Shown one piece after another: positions 36,410-47,451 of a stretch of 64,000 bases of DNA. The notes beneath the pieces are model-generated. The model did no database searches, was not told where the DNA came from, and worked only from the letters and a program-made list of their open reading frames with translations. The stretch comes from Streptomyces formicae (GTDB lineage Bacteria > Actinomycetota > Actinomycetes > Streptomycetales > Streptomycetaceae). The stretch covers positions 5,682,001 to 5,746,000 of the forward strand of contig NZ_CP022685.1 in the NCBI RefSeq assembly GCF_002556545.1, read 5' to 3'. Both the position numbers and the translations under genes were made by a program. Positions within the stretch are counted from its first letter, which is position 1. Each line of letters begins with the position of its first letter.

Positions 36410-37852
36410 TCAGGCGCGGGGCTCCCGCTTGCCGTAGCCCAGCGTGACCAGACCCGCCGACGCGATCACCACCAGCGCCACGATCCGCAGCGCCGCCTCC
36501 ATCCCGCCCGCGAAGCCGTCCCCGCCGTGCGAGGCCAGGGTCGTGCCGGTGACGGCCACGCCGAGTGCCGCGCCCACCTCGCGTGCCGAGGTGCTGAGGC
36601 CGGAGCCGAGACCCGCCTGGTGGGGCGGGAGCGAGGTGACCACGCTCATCGTGAGCGCGGGCATGCACAGGCCCGTGCCCGCCGAGATGATCAGCAGCCA
36701 GCAGGCGTAGACCGCGTAGGGCGTCGCGCCGGTCGCGGTGGACGCGCCGAGCAGGCCGGTGCCGATCAGGAGCAGACCGCCGCCGACCACCGGACGGGGG
36801 CGCCCCGCCCAGCGCGCGGCGAGCCGGGGGATCAGGACCATGCCGATCGTGAGCGGGATGATCGCCAGGCCCGCGCGTGCGGCGCCGTACCCCTTCTCGT
36901 ACTGCAGGAACTGCGAGTTGACGTAGAAGAGCGAGAAGAGGCCGAAGAAGCTCGCCGCCGTGCCCAGGGTCGCCGCGCGCAGCTGCGGCGAGGCGAAGAC
37001 CCGGGGGTCGAAGAGGGGCGCCCGGGAGCGCAGCCCGTGGCGGACGAAGAGGGCGATGAGTACGGCGCCCGCGGCGAAGGCCGTCAGGATGCGCGCCGAC
37101 GTCCAGCCGTGCAGCGGGCTCTCGATGATGCCGAAGAGCAGGGCGAGCAGCCCGCCGGTGAGCAGGAGCGTGCCGACGGGGTCGAGGGACGGGGCCTCGA
37201 CTGCCTTGTCCGTACGGGGAGTTGTCAGGGCGGCGGCCAGGGCGAGCAGGGCGGCCAGCGGCACCATCACCCAGAACAGCGCCTGCCAGGGCAGGTAGGA
37301 GCCGATGAGCCCGCCGCCGATGTTGCCCGCGAGGCCGCCGAGTCCGGCGGACAGGGCCCAGGAGGCGAGGGCGCGCGGGCGGTGGGCGAGCGGGGTGACG
37401 CGCATCAGGATCGACAGGGTGGCGGGCATGATCAGCGCGGCTCCCGCGCCGGAGAGCGCGCGGCCCGCGATCAGCGTCGCCGGTACGGCGGCGAGCGCGC
37501 TGACGGCGGCGCCCGCGGCGAAGAGGCCGAGACCGGCGAGGAGCGCGCCCTTGCGGCCGTAGCGGTCACCGAGCGCGCCCGCGGGGATGAGTAGGCCCGC
37601 GAAGGCGATGACGTAGGCGTCGACGGTCCACAGGAGCTGGCTGGGGGAGGGGTGCAGCGCGGACGAACTCAGCTGCGGGACAAGGAGGTTGATGGCTGCG
37701 ACCATGCCCTGGGCGACGAGTACGCAAGCGCACAGGACGAGCAGGGTCGAGCGGCGCGGGGGCGGCGGGGAGGGTGCGGAGGCCGGTGCGGGAGGCGCGG
37801 AGGTCGGGGTGCGGGCCGGGGTGTCGGCGGGCGTGCGGGCAGGCGAGGGCAA
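36410..37852 (-). CDS. MFS drug exporter, DHA2-type (14 helices)
   Basis: A 480-residue major-facilitator transporter with about 14 membrane helices, probably a proton-driven exporter. Markers are GALGDRYGRKGALL (motif A between helices 2 and 3), AGRALSGAGAALIMPATLS (motif B region) and a GNIGGGLIGSYLPWQALFWV-like motif C segment. The first 35 residues are a Pro/Ala/Thr-rich cytoplasmic tail. TTG 37852 is preferred because GGAGGAG stands five bases upstream; ATG 37894 is the alternative. It is divergent from the LysR gene 93 bases away, which probably controls it. Substrate is unknown. Confidence 0.88.
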   Translation of the reverse strand: MPSPARTPADTPARTPTSAPPAPASAPSPPPPRRSTLLVLCACVLVAQGMVAAINLLVPQLSSSALHPSPSQLLWTVDAYVIAFAGLLIPAGALGDRYGRKGALLAGLGLFAAGAAVSALAAVPATLIAGRALSGAGAALIMPATLSILMRVTPLAHRPRALASWALSAGLGGLAGNIGGGLIGSYLPWQALFWVMVPLAALLALAAALTTPRTDKAVEAPSLDPVGTLLLTGGLLALLFGIIESPLHGWTSARILTAFAAGAVLIALFVRHGLRSRAPLFDPRVFASPQLRAATLGTAASFFGLFSLFYVNSQFLQYEKGYGAARAGLAIIPLTIGMVLIPRLAARWAGRPRPVVGGGLLLIGTGLLGASTATGATPYAVYACWLLIISAGTGLCMPALTMSVVTSLPPHQAGLGSGLSTSAREVGAALGVAVTGTTLASHGGDGFAGGMEAALRIVALVVIASAGLVTLGYGKREPRA

Positions 37853-37944
37853 GACTCCTCCTCGGGAGCGTCGTGGTGGGGGATGCCCGTTCACCGTAGG
37901 CTCGGCAGTGACCTGCTTTCCAGTGCATCTTTTGCAGGGGATGA

Positions 37945-38892
37945 ATGCGCGTGACGCAATCCGGATCAGAGGGCGCCCCCGTGGGTGCCGCGGGGCTCGA
38001 CCTCAATCTGCTCGTCGCCCTCGACGTGCTGCTCGACGAGCAGAGCGTGTCGGGCGCCGCGCGGCGGCTGCATCTGTCGGAGCCCGCGATGAGCCGCACC
38101 CTCGGCCGCGTCCGCAAGGCCCTGGGCGATCCGATCCTGGTCAGGGCGGGCCGCCAGATGGTGCCCACGCCGCACGCGCTGGCCGTGCGGGCCGAGGTGA
38201 GCGCGGTGGTGGAGCGGGCCCGCGCGCTCTTCGCGGGGCCCGGCGCCGTGGACCTGCGCACGGTCTCGCGCACGCTCACGATCCTCGGCACCGACGCCTT
38301 CGCCGCCGTGTACGGCCCCGGGCTCTTCGCCCGCGCCGCCGAGGAGGCTCCCGGCGTACGGCTCCGGTTCCTCGGCGAGAGTCATCTGGACGCGCCCCTG
38401 CTGCGGCAGGGCATCGCCGACCTGGAGGTCGGCGTGATCGACACGACCTCGCCCGAGGTGCACGTCGAGCACTTCCACGACGACCGCATGCTCGGTGTCG
38501 TACGACCCGGACACCCGCTGCTCAAAGGGGAGTTGACGGCGCGTCGGCTCGCGGACGCGGCGCATCTGACCGTCTCGCGCCGGGGGCGTCTGGCCGGTCC
38601 GCTGGATGCCGCGCTCGCCGAACTCGGCCTGAGCAGGCGGGTGGTGGGCAGCATGGGGACGTTCTCGTCGTCCGTCTTCGTCCTGCTGCGCACCGATCTG
38701 GTGGGCCTCGCCGCCTCGTGGATCCGTCCCCTGGCGGAAGGTCTGGGGCTCGTCACCTTCGACGTGCCCCTCGACCTGCCGCTGCTCCCGCTGGGCATGG
38801 CCTGGCACCCGCGGCACGACGCGGATCCCGCGCACGCGTGGCTGCGCGGGTGCGTGCGGGACCTCCTGGCGCGGGAGGGGGGGGGCGAGTGA
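37945..38892 (+). CDS. LysR-family transcriptional regulator
   Basis: A 315-residue regulator with an N-terminal winged helix-turn-helix (about 18-78, LNLLVALDVLLDEQSVSGAA, SEPAMSRTLGRVRKALGDPI) and a C-terminal inducer-binding domain. The N-terminal segment is closest to the NodD/LinR/ClcR-type group that reads DLNLL. The gene is divergent from the MFS exporter; LysR proteins commonly control the divergent neighbour, and the 92-base gap has T- and A-rich positions suited to a T-N11-A box. GCAGGGG precedes the ATG. Confidence 0.9.
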   Translation: MRVTQSGSEGAPVGAAGLDLNLLVALDVLLDEQSVSGAARRLHLSEPAMSRTLGRVRKALGDPILVRAGRQMVPTPHALAVRAEVSAVVERARALFAGPGAVDLRTVSRTLTILGTDAFAAVYGPGLFARAAEEAPGVRLRFLGESHLDAPLLRQGIADLEVGVIDTTSPEVHVEHFHDDRMLGVVRPGHPLLKGELTARRLADAAHLTVSRRGRLAGPLDAALAELGLSRRVVGSMGTFSSSVFVLLRTDLVGLAASWIRPLAEGLGLVTFDVPLDLPLLPLGMAWHPRHDADPAHAWLRGCVRDLLAREGGGE

Positions 38893-38941
38893 CCCGCCCC
38901 CGTGAGTCGGGCGAAGGCGAGTGACCCGCCGCGCTCCCGCG

Positions 38942-39256
38942 CTACCTCGCCGCCGCCTCCTTCGTCAGCTGTACGGCCGCCACCAGGCTCAGGCCCGGCT
39001 CCGCCTGCCGCAGTGACTTGACCGCCGCCACCGCGTCGAGCTCCCCTTCGTACCCGGCGTCCGCGAGCCGTCGGCGGACCCACCGGGCGCGCAGCTCGGC
39101 GTCCCCGCCCTCGGCGGCAGCCGCGACGAGTGCGGCCGCGCGTTCGAGGCCCGGCCGCTCCGCCTCGCTCGCGTCCGCCAGTGCCGCCCGGATCGACTCC
39201 GCGATCGCGTCCGCGTCGCGCAGTACCACCACTGCCGTCTCCCGCTTGCCGAACAT
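38942..39256 (-). CDS. Small hypothetical protein, L7/L12 C-domain-like ending
   Basis: A 104-residue acidic, helical protein. The last 30 residues (AVKSLRQAEPGLSLVAAVQL) resemble the ribosomal L7/L12 C-terminal motif (I-K-x-L-R...L-x-x-A-x-x-L), a fold reused in small actinobacterial proteins of unknown role. ATG 39256 is chosen for the GGGAG eight bases upstream; ATG 39286 is the alternative. Divergent from the small HTH gene. Confidence 0.6.
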   Translation of the reverse strand: MFGKRETAVVVLRDADAIAESIRAALADASEAERPGLERAAALVAAAAEGGDAELRARWVRRRLADAGYEGELDAVAAVKSLRQAEPGLSLVAAVQLTKEAAAR

Positions 39257-39321
39257 GCCGGTCACTCCCATGCAGTTGCTCATCATTGCTTACCTGCTCA
39301 TGAATGTAGTAGTTCTTATAC

Positions 39322-39567
39322 ATGAGCGAGCAAGTGCACAACAGGTTGGCGATGGTGCGCGCCGAGCGGAAGGTGTCGCGCCAGAGCCTGGCCGAGGCGG
39401 TGGGGGCCCACTACCAGACCATCGGCTACATCGAGCGGGGGCAGTACAACCCGAGCCTCGACCTCGCGCTGAAGATCGCGAAGTTCTTCGAGCTGCCGGT
39501 CGAGGCGCTGTTCTCCCTCGACCCGTTCCGCCCGCTCACCGATCAGGTCTACGGGAGGAATCAGTGA
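39322..39567 (+). CDS. Small XRE/Cro-type DNA-binding protein
   Basis: An 81-residue protein that is almost only a helix-turn-helix domain (residues 6-60, SRQSLAEAVGAHYQTIGYIE followed by NPSLDLALKIAKFFELPVE). It belongs to the small YozG/HipB-like repressors found paired with a short membrane protein. Its stop overlaps the start of the membrane gene (TGATG). The upstream sequence is unusually AT-rich (TAGTAGTTCTTATAC just before the ATG), so the transcript may be leaderless or autoregulated. Confidence 0.87.
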   Translation: MSEQVHNRLAMVRAERKVSRQSLAEAVGAHYQTIGYIERGQYNPSLDLALKIAKFFELPVEALFSLDPFRPLTDQVYGRNQ

Positions 39568-40148
39568 TGAGCGGCAAGGGCGCGCGGCAGGGGCAGGCAC
39601 AGGCGCAGGCGCGGATGACCGGATACGACCGGCGCATGTACGCGATCATGAACCGCCGCGAGGCCGCCCCGCTGTACGCCACCGCGGGCCGCCGCCGCGT
39701 CGTCGTCGTCGCCCACATGGCGCTGACCGCGCTCGGCATCGCGTGCTGGCTCTACTCCGTGCTCGGTGACGAGCGCTGGGCGACGTTCGGGATCCTCGGC
39801 GTCCTGCTGCCGTGGTGCGTCGCGACCGGCGTGATCAACGGCGCCACCCGTGGCCTCCTCGAACTGCGCGCCCGCGCCCTGGACGAGCGTCAGCGCGCCG
39901 AGAAGGACCGCGTGGTGACCCGCGCCCACCAGGCGATGATGTGGCTGCTGCTCGGCGCGACCGTCGCCGTGGGCTGCGCGGGCCTCGCCGGGTTCGAGGT
40001 CGAGGGGCTGATCTTCCCCGTGCTGTTCAGCGTGTTCGTCGTGCACTGGCTGATGCCGCTGTGGATGGCGGGCCTGACGGCCGCCGACGAGCCGGTGGAC
40101 GAGGCCGACGAGGCCGACGAGGTCGACGGGGAGCCGGTCGGGGTCTGA
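39567..40148 (+). CDS. Small membrane protein paired with an HTH repressor
   Basis: A 193-residue protein with a Lys/Arg/Gln-rich start, four predicted helices (about 46-68, 72-92, 124-146, 150-172), a charged loop (RALDERQRAEKDRV) between helices 2 and 3 and an acidic tail with Glu-Ala-Asp repeats. Membrane proteins of this size next to a small XRE gene often act with it in stress sensing; no domain name can be given with certainty. GGGAGG precedes the start; GTG 39564 is equally close. Confidence 0.75.
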   Translation: MSGKGARQGQAQAQARMTGYDRRMYAIMNRREAAPLYATAGRRRVVVVAHMALTALGIACWLYSVLGDERWATFGILGVLLPWCVATGVINGATRGLLELRARALDERQRAEKDRVVTRAHQAMMWLLLGATVAVGCAGLAGFEVEGLIFPVLFSVFVVHWLMPLWMAGLTAADEPVDEADEADEVDGEPVGV

Positions 40149-40158
40149 GCCGGGTGGC

Positions 40159-41007
40159 TCAGATCTTCTGGAGTTGCCGCTGGAGCTTGGAGACGTCGAC
40201 CGACTCGTCGGCCGACGGCGTCTTCGAGGGGACCGGTTTGTCGTAGTCGGAGAAGGTCGTCGTCGTGTCGTCGCCGTCGCCCTTCTCCACCGCCTTCAGC
40301 AGGTACGGCTTGCCCTCGGTGGCCACGTAGAGAGTGGTCTCCTTGCCGTCGTCCTTGCCGGTCAGCGGGATGACGTCGGTGCCGTCGAGGGTGGTGGGCT
40401 CGCCCTTGGCCAGCGACTTCGTCGCGTCGTCGGAGTCGTCCTCGATCTCCTTCTGGACCTTGCGGAGGTCGCAGACCTCGGAGACCTCCCTGAGCATCAC
40501 ATCGCTCGTGGTGCCGTGGACGTAGCGGTTCTTGAAGATCTCGGCCGCCGCTTCGCCCTCGCCGCCGGGCACCTGCGTCTTCCAGAACTTCTCGTCCGGC
40601 TTCACCCACACCTTGTCGCCGCGTTTGACCAGCTCAAGAGCGGCGCCGTTCGCCATCTTCATCGAGCCGACGCAGTTGCCGTCGCGGTCGAGGGTCAGTT
40701 CCATCGACGCCGGGTCGTCCGAGTCCGAGTCGGTGTCCGCGTCGGAGTCGGACTCGGTGTCCGAATCCGTGTCCTTCGTGGCGTCCGAGCCCGTCGCTCT
40801 CATCGAGATGTGCACCGATTTCGCGTCGAGCAGTTCCTGCTTGGCCTTGTCGGAGATTTCCCGTGCGCTCAGGTTCCCGACACCACCGGTCCTGTCCTTG
40901 ACCTTGTCCTTGCCGTCGCCGTCCGACGAACATGCGGGGAGGATGAGGAGGGCGGCCGCGCAGCAGGCCGCACTCCCCGTCACGCGCTTCCTGGACATTC
41001 TGCTCAT
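40159..41007 (-). CDS. Lipoprotein, LppX/LprG-like
   Basis: A 282-residue exported lipoprotein. The lipobox is LPAC (Cys at residue 26). A short acidic Asp/Ser/Glu-rich repeat (about 75-98, SDTESDSDADTDSDSD type) follows, then a domain typical of actinobacterial LppX/LprF/LprG-type proteins (SMELTLDRDGNCVGSM, KVWVKPDEKFWK and a TTLYVATEGKPYLLKAV strand). These bind or shuttle lipids at the cell surface, but the ligand is unknown here. ATG 41007 with GGAGGTGAC upstream. It is divergent from the betaine genes. Confidence 0.8.
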   Translation of the reverse strand: MSRMSRKRVTGSAACCAAALLILPACSSDGDGKDKVKDRTGGVGNLSAREISDKAKQELLDAKSVHISMRATGSDATKDTDSDTESDSDADTDSDSDDPASMELTLDRDGNCVGSMKMANGAALELVKRGDKVWVKPDEKFWKTQVPGGEGEAAAEIFKNRYVHGTTSDVMLREVSEVCDLRKVQKEIEDDSDDATKSLAKGEPTTLDGTDVIPLTGKDDGKETTLYVATEGKPYLLKAVEKGDGDDTTTTFSDYDKPVPSKTPSADESVDVSKLQRQLQKI

Positions 41008-41163
41008 TCCGTCACCTCCGGTGACAAACTATGCATCGAGCGTACGTTTGGGTCCGAGTGCCCGCACGCGCAGTGACACAGCGCACTTTCAGCCACGGGT
41101 TGCGCATGCTTTCTCCACCTCAGGGCAGGTGCACCCGGCTACCGCGAGTGACAGGCGGGGCAA

Positions 41164-42693
41164 ATGACAGGAACGGAAGGCAAACGGGACGTGTCCGCAC
41201 AACAGACCATCCATGTGGGCGGAGAGTGGCTGAGCGCCGCCTCCGGCGCCACCCGCGAGATCCTCGACCCGGCGGACGCCAAGCCGTTCGCCGTGATCGC
41301 CGAGGGCTCCACGGAAGACGCGGACGCCGCCATCGCAGCCGCCCGCACCGCCTTCGACGAGGGCCCCTGGCCGAGCACGCCGGTCGCCGAGCGCGCCGCG
41401 CTCCTGCGCAGGGTCGCCGACCTCCTGGTGCGTGACCGCGAGGAGATCGGTCTCCTGGAGAGCCGCGACGCGGGCAAGACCCTCGAAGAGGGCCGGGTCG
41501 ACGTGGACTGCGTCGCCGACGCCTTCCGCTACTTCGCCGATCTCGTCATCGGTGAGGGCGCGGGCCGTGTCGTCGACGCCGGGTCCGACGACATCCACAG
41601 CGTCGTCGTGCACGAGCCCGTCGGCGTATGCACGATGATCACGCCCTGGAACTACCCGCTCCTGCAGGCCAGTTGGAAGATCGCCCCGGCGCTCGCGGCG
41701 GGCAACACCTTCGTCATCAAGCCGAGTGAGGTCACTCCGCTGACGACGGTCGCGCTGATCGAGCTGCTCGTCGAGGCGGGCCTGCCCGCCGGTGTCGCCA
41801 ACATCGTGACCGGCCCGGGACACACCGTCGGCGCCCGCCTGTCCGACCACTCCGACGTCGACCTGGTCTCCTTCACCGGCGGCCTCGTCTCCGGCACCAA
41901 GGTCGCCCAGGCCGCCGCGCTCGGCGTGAAGAAGGTCGCCCTGGAGCTCGGCGGCAAGAACCCCAACGTGGTGTTCGCCGACGCCTGCGCCACCGACGAG
42001 GACTTCGACACCGCCGTCGACCAGGCGCTGAACGCCGCCTTCATCCACAGCGGGCAGGTCTGCTCCGCCGGTGGCCGCCTCATCATCGAGGAGTCGGTCC
42101 GCGAGCGCTTCGTCGCCGAACTCGCCCGCAGGGCCCAGCAGATCAAGCTCGGCCGGGGCACCGAAGAGGGCGTCGAGTGCGGCCCGCTCGTCTCCCAGCA
42201 GCAGCGCGAGAAGACCGAGGCGTACGTCGCCTCCGCCCTGGCGGAAGGCGCGGTGCTCCGCTCCGGCGGCAAGCGCCCCGAGCCCAGCGACGTCCGTCCC
42301 GCCGAGGGCTACTTCTACGAGCCGACCGTGCTCGACCAGTGCCACCGCGAGATGAAGGTCGTCCGCGAGGAGGTCTTCGGGCCCGTCCTGAGCGTCGAGA
42401 CCTTCCGCACCGAGGACGAGGCCGTCGCGCTCGCCAACGACACCGAGTACGGCCTCGCGGGCGCCGTGTGGACCACCGATGCGGGCCGCGCCCGCCGCAT
42501 GGCCCGCCGGATGCGCCACGGCACCATCTGGATCAACGACTTCCACCCCTACCTGCCGCAGGCGGAGTGGGGCGGCTTCGGCAAGAGCGGCGTCGGGCGC
42601 GAGCTCGGCCCCGCCGGACTCGCCGAGTACCGCGAGTCCAAGCACATCTACCAGAACCTGGCGCCACAGCCGGTCCGCTGGTTCGCGGGCTGA
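41164..42693 (+). CDS. betB: Betaine-aldehyde dehydrogenase-like NAD(P) aldehyde dehydrogenase
   Basis: A 509-residue aldehyde dehydrogenase. The catalytic Cys lies in HSGQVCSAGG (about residue 300), the general-base Glu in LELGGKNPNVVFAD, and the cofactor loop in SFTGGLVSGTKVA. Given the choline-dehydrogenase-like gene and betaine ABC importer that follow in the same direction, the likely reaction is betaine aldehyde to glycine betaine; the substrate is inferred from context. ATG 41164 has GGCGGGG upstream; GTG 41191 with GGAAGG is also possible. A GC-rich hairpin separates it from the next gene. Confidence 0.85.
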   Translation: MTGTEGKRDVSAQQTIHVGGEWLSAASGATREILDPADAKPFAVIAEGSTEDADAAIAAARTAFDEGPWPSTPVAERAALLRRVADLLVRDREEIGLLESRDAGKTLEEGRVDVDCVADAFRYFADLVIGEGAGRVVDAGSDDIHSVVVHEPVGVCTMITPWNYPLLQASWKIAPALAAGNTFVIKPSEVTPLTTVALIELLVEAGLPAGVANIVTGPGHTVGARLSDHSDVDLVSFTGGLVSGTKVAQAAALGVKKVALELGGKNPNVVFADACATDEDFDTAVDQALNAAFIHSGQVCSAGGRLIIEESVRERFVAELARRAQQIKLGRGTEEGVECGPLVSQQQREKTEAYVASALAEGAVLRSGGKRPEPSDVRPAEGYFYEPTVLDQCHREMKVVREEVFGPVLSVETFRTEDEAVALANDTEYGLAGAVWTTDAGRARRMARRMRHGTIWINDFHPYLPQAEWGGFGKSGVGRELGPAGLAEYRESKHIYQNLAPQPVRWFAG

Positions 42694-42713
42694 GCCCCGG
42701 CACGTAGCGGTTC

Positions 42714-42741
42714 GCGCGGGGCGGCACACACCGCCCCGCGC
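42714..42741 (+). terminator. Hairpin between betB-like and GMC oxidoreductase genes
   Basis: GCGCGGGGCGG (42714-42724) pairs perfectly with CCGCCCCGCGC (42731-42741) around CACACA. It is inside an apparent operon, so it may be an attenuator, a partial terminator or an mRNA-stabilising element. Confidence 0.6.
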
Positions 42742-42834
42742 ACGTACGTCAAGCACCTTCACCCCCCCGAGCACCCCCCGCTCATTACGCGCAAGCACCT
42801 TGGCACGACCTCGCAGGAAGAGGAGCACGCAGGC

Positions 42835-44366
42835 ATGTCTGACCAGACCGAGTACGACTACGTCATCGTCGGTGGCGGCACCGCGGGATCGGTGATCGCG
42901 TCCCGCCTCACCGAGAACCCCGACGTCACCGTCGCCGTCATCGAGGGCGGCCCCAGCGACATCGACCGCGAGGACGTCCTCACGCTCCGCCGCTGGCTCG
43001 GCCTGCTCGGCGGCGACCTCGACTACGGCTACACGACCACGGAACAGCCGCGCGGCAACTCGCACATCCTGCACAGCCGCGCCAAGGTGCTCGGCGGCTG
43101 CTCGTCGCACAACACCCTGATCTCCTTCAAGCCGCTGCCCTCCGACTGGGACGAGTGGGAAGAGGCGGGCGCGGCCGGCTGGGGCGCCAAGGCCATGGAC
43201 CCCTACTTCGGCAAGCTGCGCAACAACATCGTGCGCGTCGCCAAGAAGGACCAGAACCAGATCGCCACCGACTGGGTCGAGGCGACGAAGACCGCGCTCG
43301 GCGTCCCCGAGGTCGTCGGCTTCAACGACAAGCCCTTCGACGAGGGCGTCGGCTTCTTCGACCTCTCGTACCACCCGGAGAACAACAAGCGCTCCTCCGC
43401 TTCGGTCGCCTACCTGCACCCCCACATGGAGGCCGGTGACCGCCCCAATCTCCACCTCTTCCTGGAGACCTGGGCCACCAAGCTGGAGCTGGAGGGCAAG
43501 ATCGCGCGCGGCGTCCACATCCGTACGAAGGAGGGTGTGGAGAAGCTCCTCACCGCCCGTAACGAGGTGCTCGTCTGCGCCGGGGCCGTCGACACGCCGC
43601 GCCTGCTCATGCACTCCGGCATCGGCCCGAAGAAGGACCTCGAAGCCCTCGGCATCCCGGTCGTACACGACCTGCCGGGCGTCGGTGAGAACCTCATCGA
43701 CCACCCCGAGTCGGTCATCGTCTGGGAGACCAACGGGCCGCTGCCCGGCAACTCCGCGATGGACTCGGACGCCGGTCTGTTCGTGAAGCGGGACCCGGAC
43801 CACAAGGGCCCGGACCTGATGTTCCACTTCTACCAGATCCCGTTCACCGACAACCCGGAGCGCCTGGGCTACGAGCGCCCCGAGCACGGTGTGTCGATGA
43901 CGCCGAACATCCCCAAGTCCCGTGCCCGCGGCCGTCTCTACCTGACGTCGGCGGACCCGGAGGTCAAGCCCGCGCTCGACTTCAGGTACTTCGAGGACGA
44001 GGGCGACTACGACGGGCAGACCCTCGTCGACGGCATCAAGCTGGCGCGGAAGGTCGCCGAGGCCGAGCCGTTCAAGAAGTGGCTCAAGCGCGAGGTCTTC
44101 CCCGGCCCCGAGGTCACCGACGACGCCGAGATCAGCGAACTCGTGCGCAAGGCCGCACACACCGTCTACCACCCTGCGGGCACCTGCCGAATGGGTGCTT
44201 CCACTGATGAACTCGCAGTGGTGGACCCGGAGTTGAAGATCCGGGGCATGGCCGGAATCCGTATCGCGGACGCATCCGTCTTCCCGACGATGCCCGCCGT
44301 GAACCCGATGATCGGAGTACTCATGGTCGGGGAGAAATGTGCCGAGATGCTGGGCGGTGACGGCCG

Positions 44367-44370
<4 letters not shown>
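42835..44370 (+). CDS. betA: GMC-family oxidoreductase, choline dehydrogenase-like
   Basis: A 511-residue FAD enzyme of the glucose-methanol-choline family, probably oxidising choline to betaine aldehyde. FAD binds at [19 protein letters not shown] and VIEGGP; the GMC signature [14 protein letters not shown] is near residue 80; the catalytic His lies in [11 protein letters not shown] (about residue 448). Length is slightly below the 550 residues of E. coli BetA. ATG 42835 has AGGAAGAGG upstream. Its stop overlaps the ABC ATPase start (ATGA), which supports joint use of synthesis and import. An alternative alcohol substrate cannot be excluded. Confidence 0.83.
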
Positions 44371-45481
<1,111 letters not shown>

Positions 45482-45482
<1 letters not shown>

Positions 45483-47449
45483 TGGCCACCGCCACCGCAT
45501 CGAGTCCCGTACGAGATACCGGAATCGGTGCGCTCCTGAGGCACCGTGCCGTCGGCAAGCTCCTGCTGCTCGCCGTCGCCGCGGCCGTCGTCGTGCCGAT
45601 CCTCAACGCCAAGTGGGCGTCCGGCGCCTGGCCGGACGCGCTCACCGTCGACCTGACCGAGCCGCTGGGCAAGACCACCGACTGGATCATCGACAACCGG
45701 GACAGCCACTGGCTGTTCACCTACTTCTTCGGGCACATCAGCAACGCCATCGTCCTCTCGGTGCGCGGCGTCTACCTGGTGCTGCTCGCCGCGGGCTGGG
45801 CCGGTGTGACCGCCGCCGCCGGGCTCATCGCCTGGCGCGTCGCGGGCGTCAAGCTCGCCGTCATGGCCGCCGCGTCGTTCGCCGTGTGCGGACTGCTCGG
45901 CATGTGGGTCCCGACCATGCAGACGCTCGCCCTGATGATCGTGGCCGTCCTCGCCTCGGTCGTCCTCGGCCTGCTGCTCGGTCTCGCGGGCGGGCTCAAC
46001 GACCGGATCTTCCGGATCCTGCGCCCGGTCCTGGACACCATGCAGGTCCTCCCCGCGTACGCGTACCTGCTGCCGTTCGCCCTCGTCTTCGGCATGGGCG
46101 TCCCCGCGGCCATCATCGCGACGGTCGTCTACGCGGCCCCGCCCATGGCCCGGCTCACCGCGCTCGGCCTGCGCGGCGCCGACGGCGGCGTGATGGAGGC
46201 GGTCAGCTCGCTCGGCGCGACCGCGCGCCAGCGGCTCTTCTCCGCGCGCCTGCCGCTCGCCCTCAAGCAGCTGATGCTCGGCGTCAACCAGACGATCATG
46301 ATGGCGCTCTCCATGGCCGTCATCGCCTCGGTGATCGGCGCCGGCGGCCTCGGCGACCGCGTCTACCAGGCGCTTTCCACCGTCGACGTCGGCCAGGCGC
46401 TCGCCGGCGGCATCCCGATCGTGCTGCTCGCCGTCGTCCTGGACCGGGTGACCGGCGCCGCGGGCGAGCGCATGGGCGCGCACGTCGAGGACGACTCGCC
46501 GCTGCGCGGCTGGCGCGGCTGGTCGATCGCGGCCGCCGTCACCGTCGTCGCCGCGCTCGCCGCCCGCTTCGCGGACCGCGTGGACTGGCCGACCGGCTGG
46601 GTCGTCAACATCGCCCCCTCGGTCAACACGGCCAAGGACTGGATGGTCGACCACCTCTACACCGACGTGCCCGTCGTCGGCGGCACCGCCGACTGGGCCG
46701 CGCACTTCACCACCTGGGTCCTGAACCCGGTCCGCGACGGCCTCCAGGGACTGCCCTGGTGGTCGGTCCTGCTGATCGTCGCCGCGCTCGCCTGGCTGAT
46801 CGGCACCTGGCAGACGGCGCTCACCGCCGTCGCCGCGATGGGCGCGATCGGCGTGCTCGGCGTGTGGAACAAGTCCCTCGACACGCTCTCGCAGGTCCTC
46901 GCCGGTGTCGCCGTCACGCTGGTGCTCGGCTTCGCGATCGGCGTCGCCGCCTCCCGCAGCGCACGGCTCGAACGCCTGCTGCGCCCGGTGCTCGACGTCT
47001 TCCAGACGATGCCGCAGTTCGTGTACCTCATCCCGGTCGTCGCCCTCTTCGGCATCGGCCGCGCCCCCGCGGTCGCCGCGGCCGTCGTCTACGCGCTGCC
47101 CGCCGTCGTCCGCATCACCACGCAGGGCCTGCGCCAGGTCGACGCCGCCGCGATGGAGTCCTCGCGCTCCCTCGGCGCCACCAGCTGGCAGCAACTGCGC
47201 CAGGTCCAGCTGCCGCTGGCCCGCCCCGCGCTGCTCCTCGCCCTCAACCAGGGCGTCGTCCTGGTCCTCGCCGTCGTCGTCATCGGCGGTCTGGTCGGCG
47301 GTGGCGCGCTCGGCTACGACGTGGTGTTCGGCATCGCGCAGGGCGACCTGGCGACCGGCCTGGTGGCCGGTGCCGCGATCGTCTGCCTCGGCCTGATGCT
47401 CGACCGGGTCACGCAGCCGACGGAACGCCGCGCGAAGAAGGGAGCGTGA
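45482..47449 (+). CDS. proW: Glycine betaine ABC importer, double-length permease
   Basis: A 655-residue membrane protein in which two ProW/OpuAB-like permease units are fused. Each half has its own EAA loop contacting the ATPase: EAVSSLGATARQRLFSARLP (about 239-258) and ESSRSLGATSWQQLRQVQLP (about 559-578). At least twelve membrane helices are predicted. The two units are only partly similar, suggesting an old duplication. One polypeptide would supply both transmembrane halves that a normal importer builds from two copies. ATG overlaps the upstream stop; the receptor lipoprotein follows after two bases. Confidence 0.9.
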
Positions 47450-47451
47450 CC

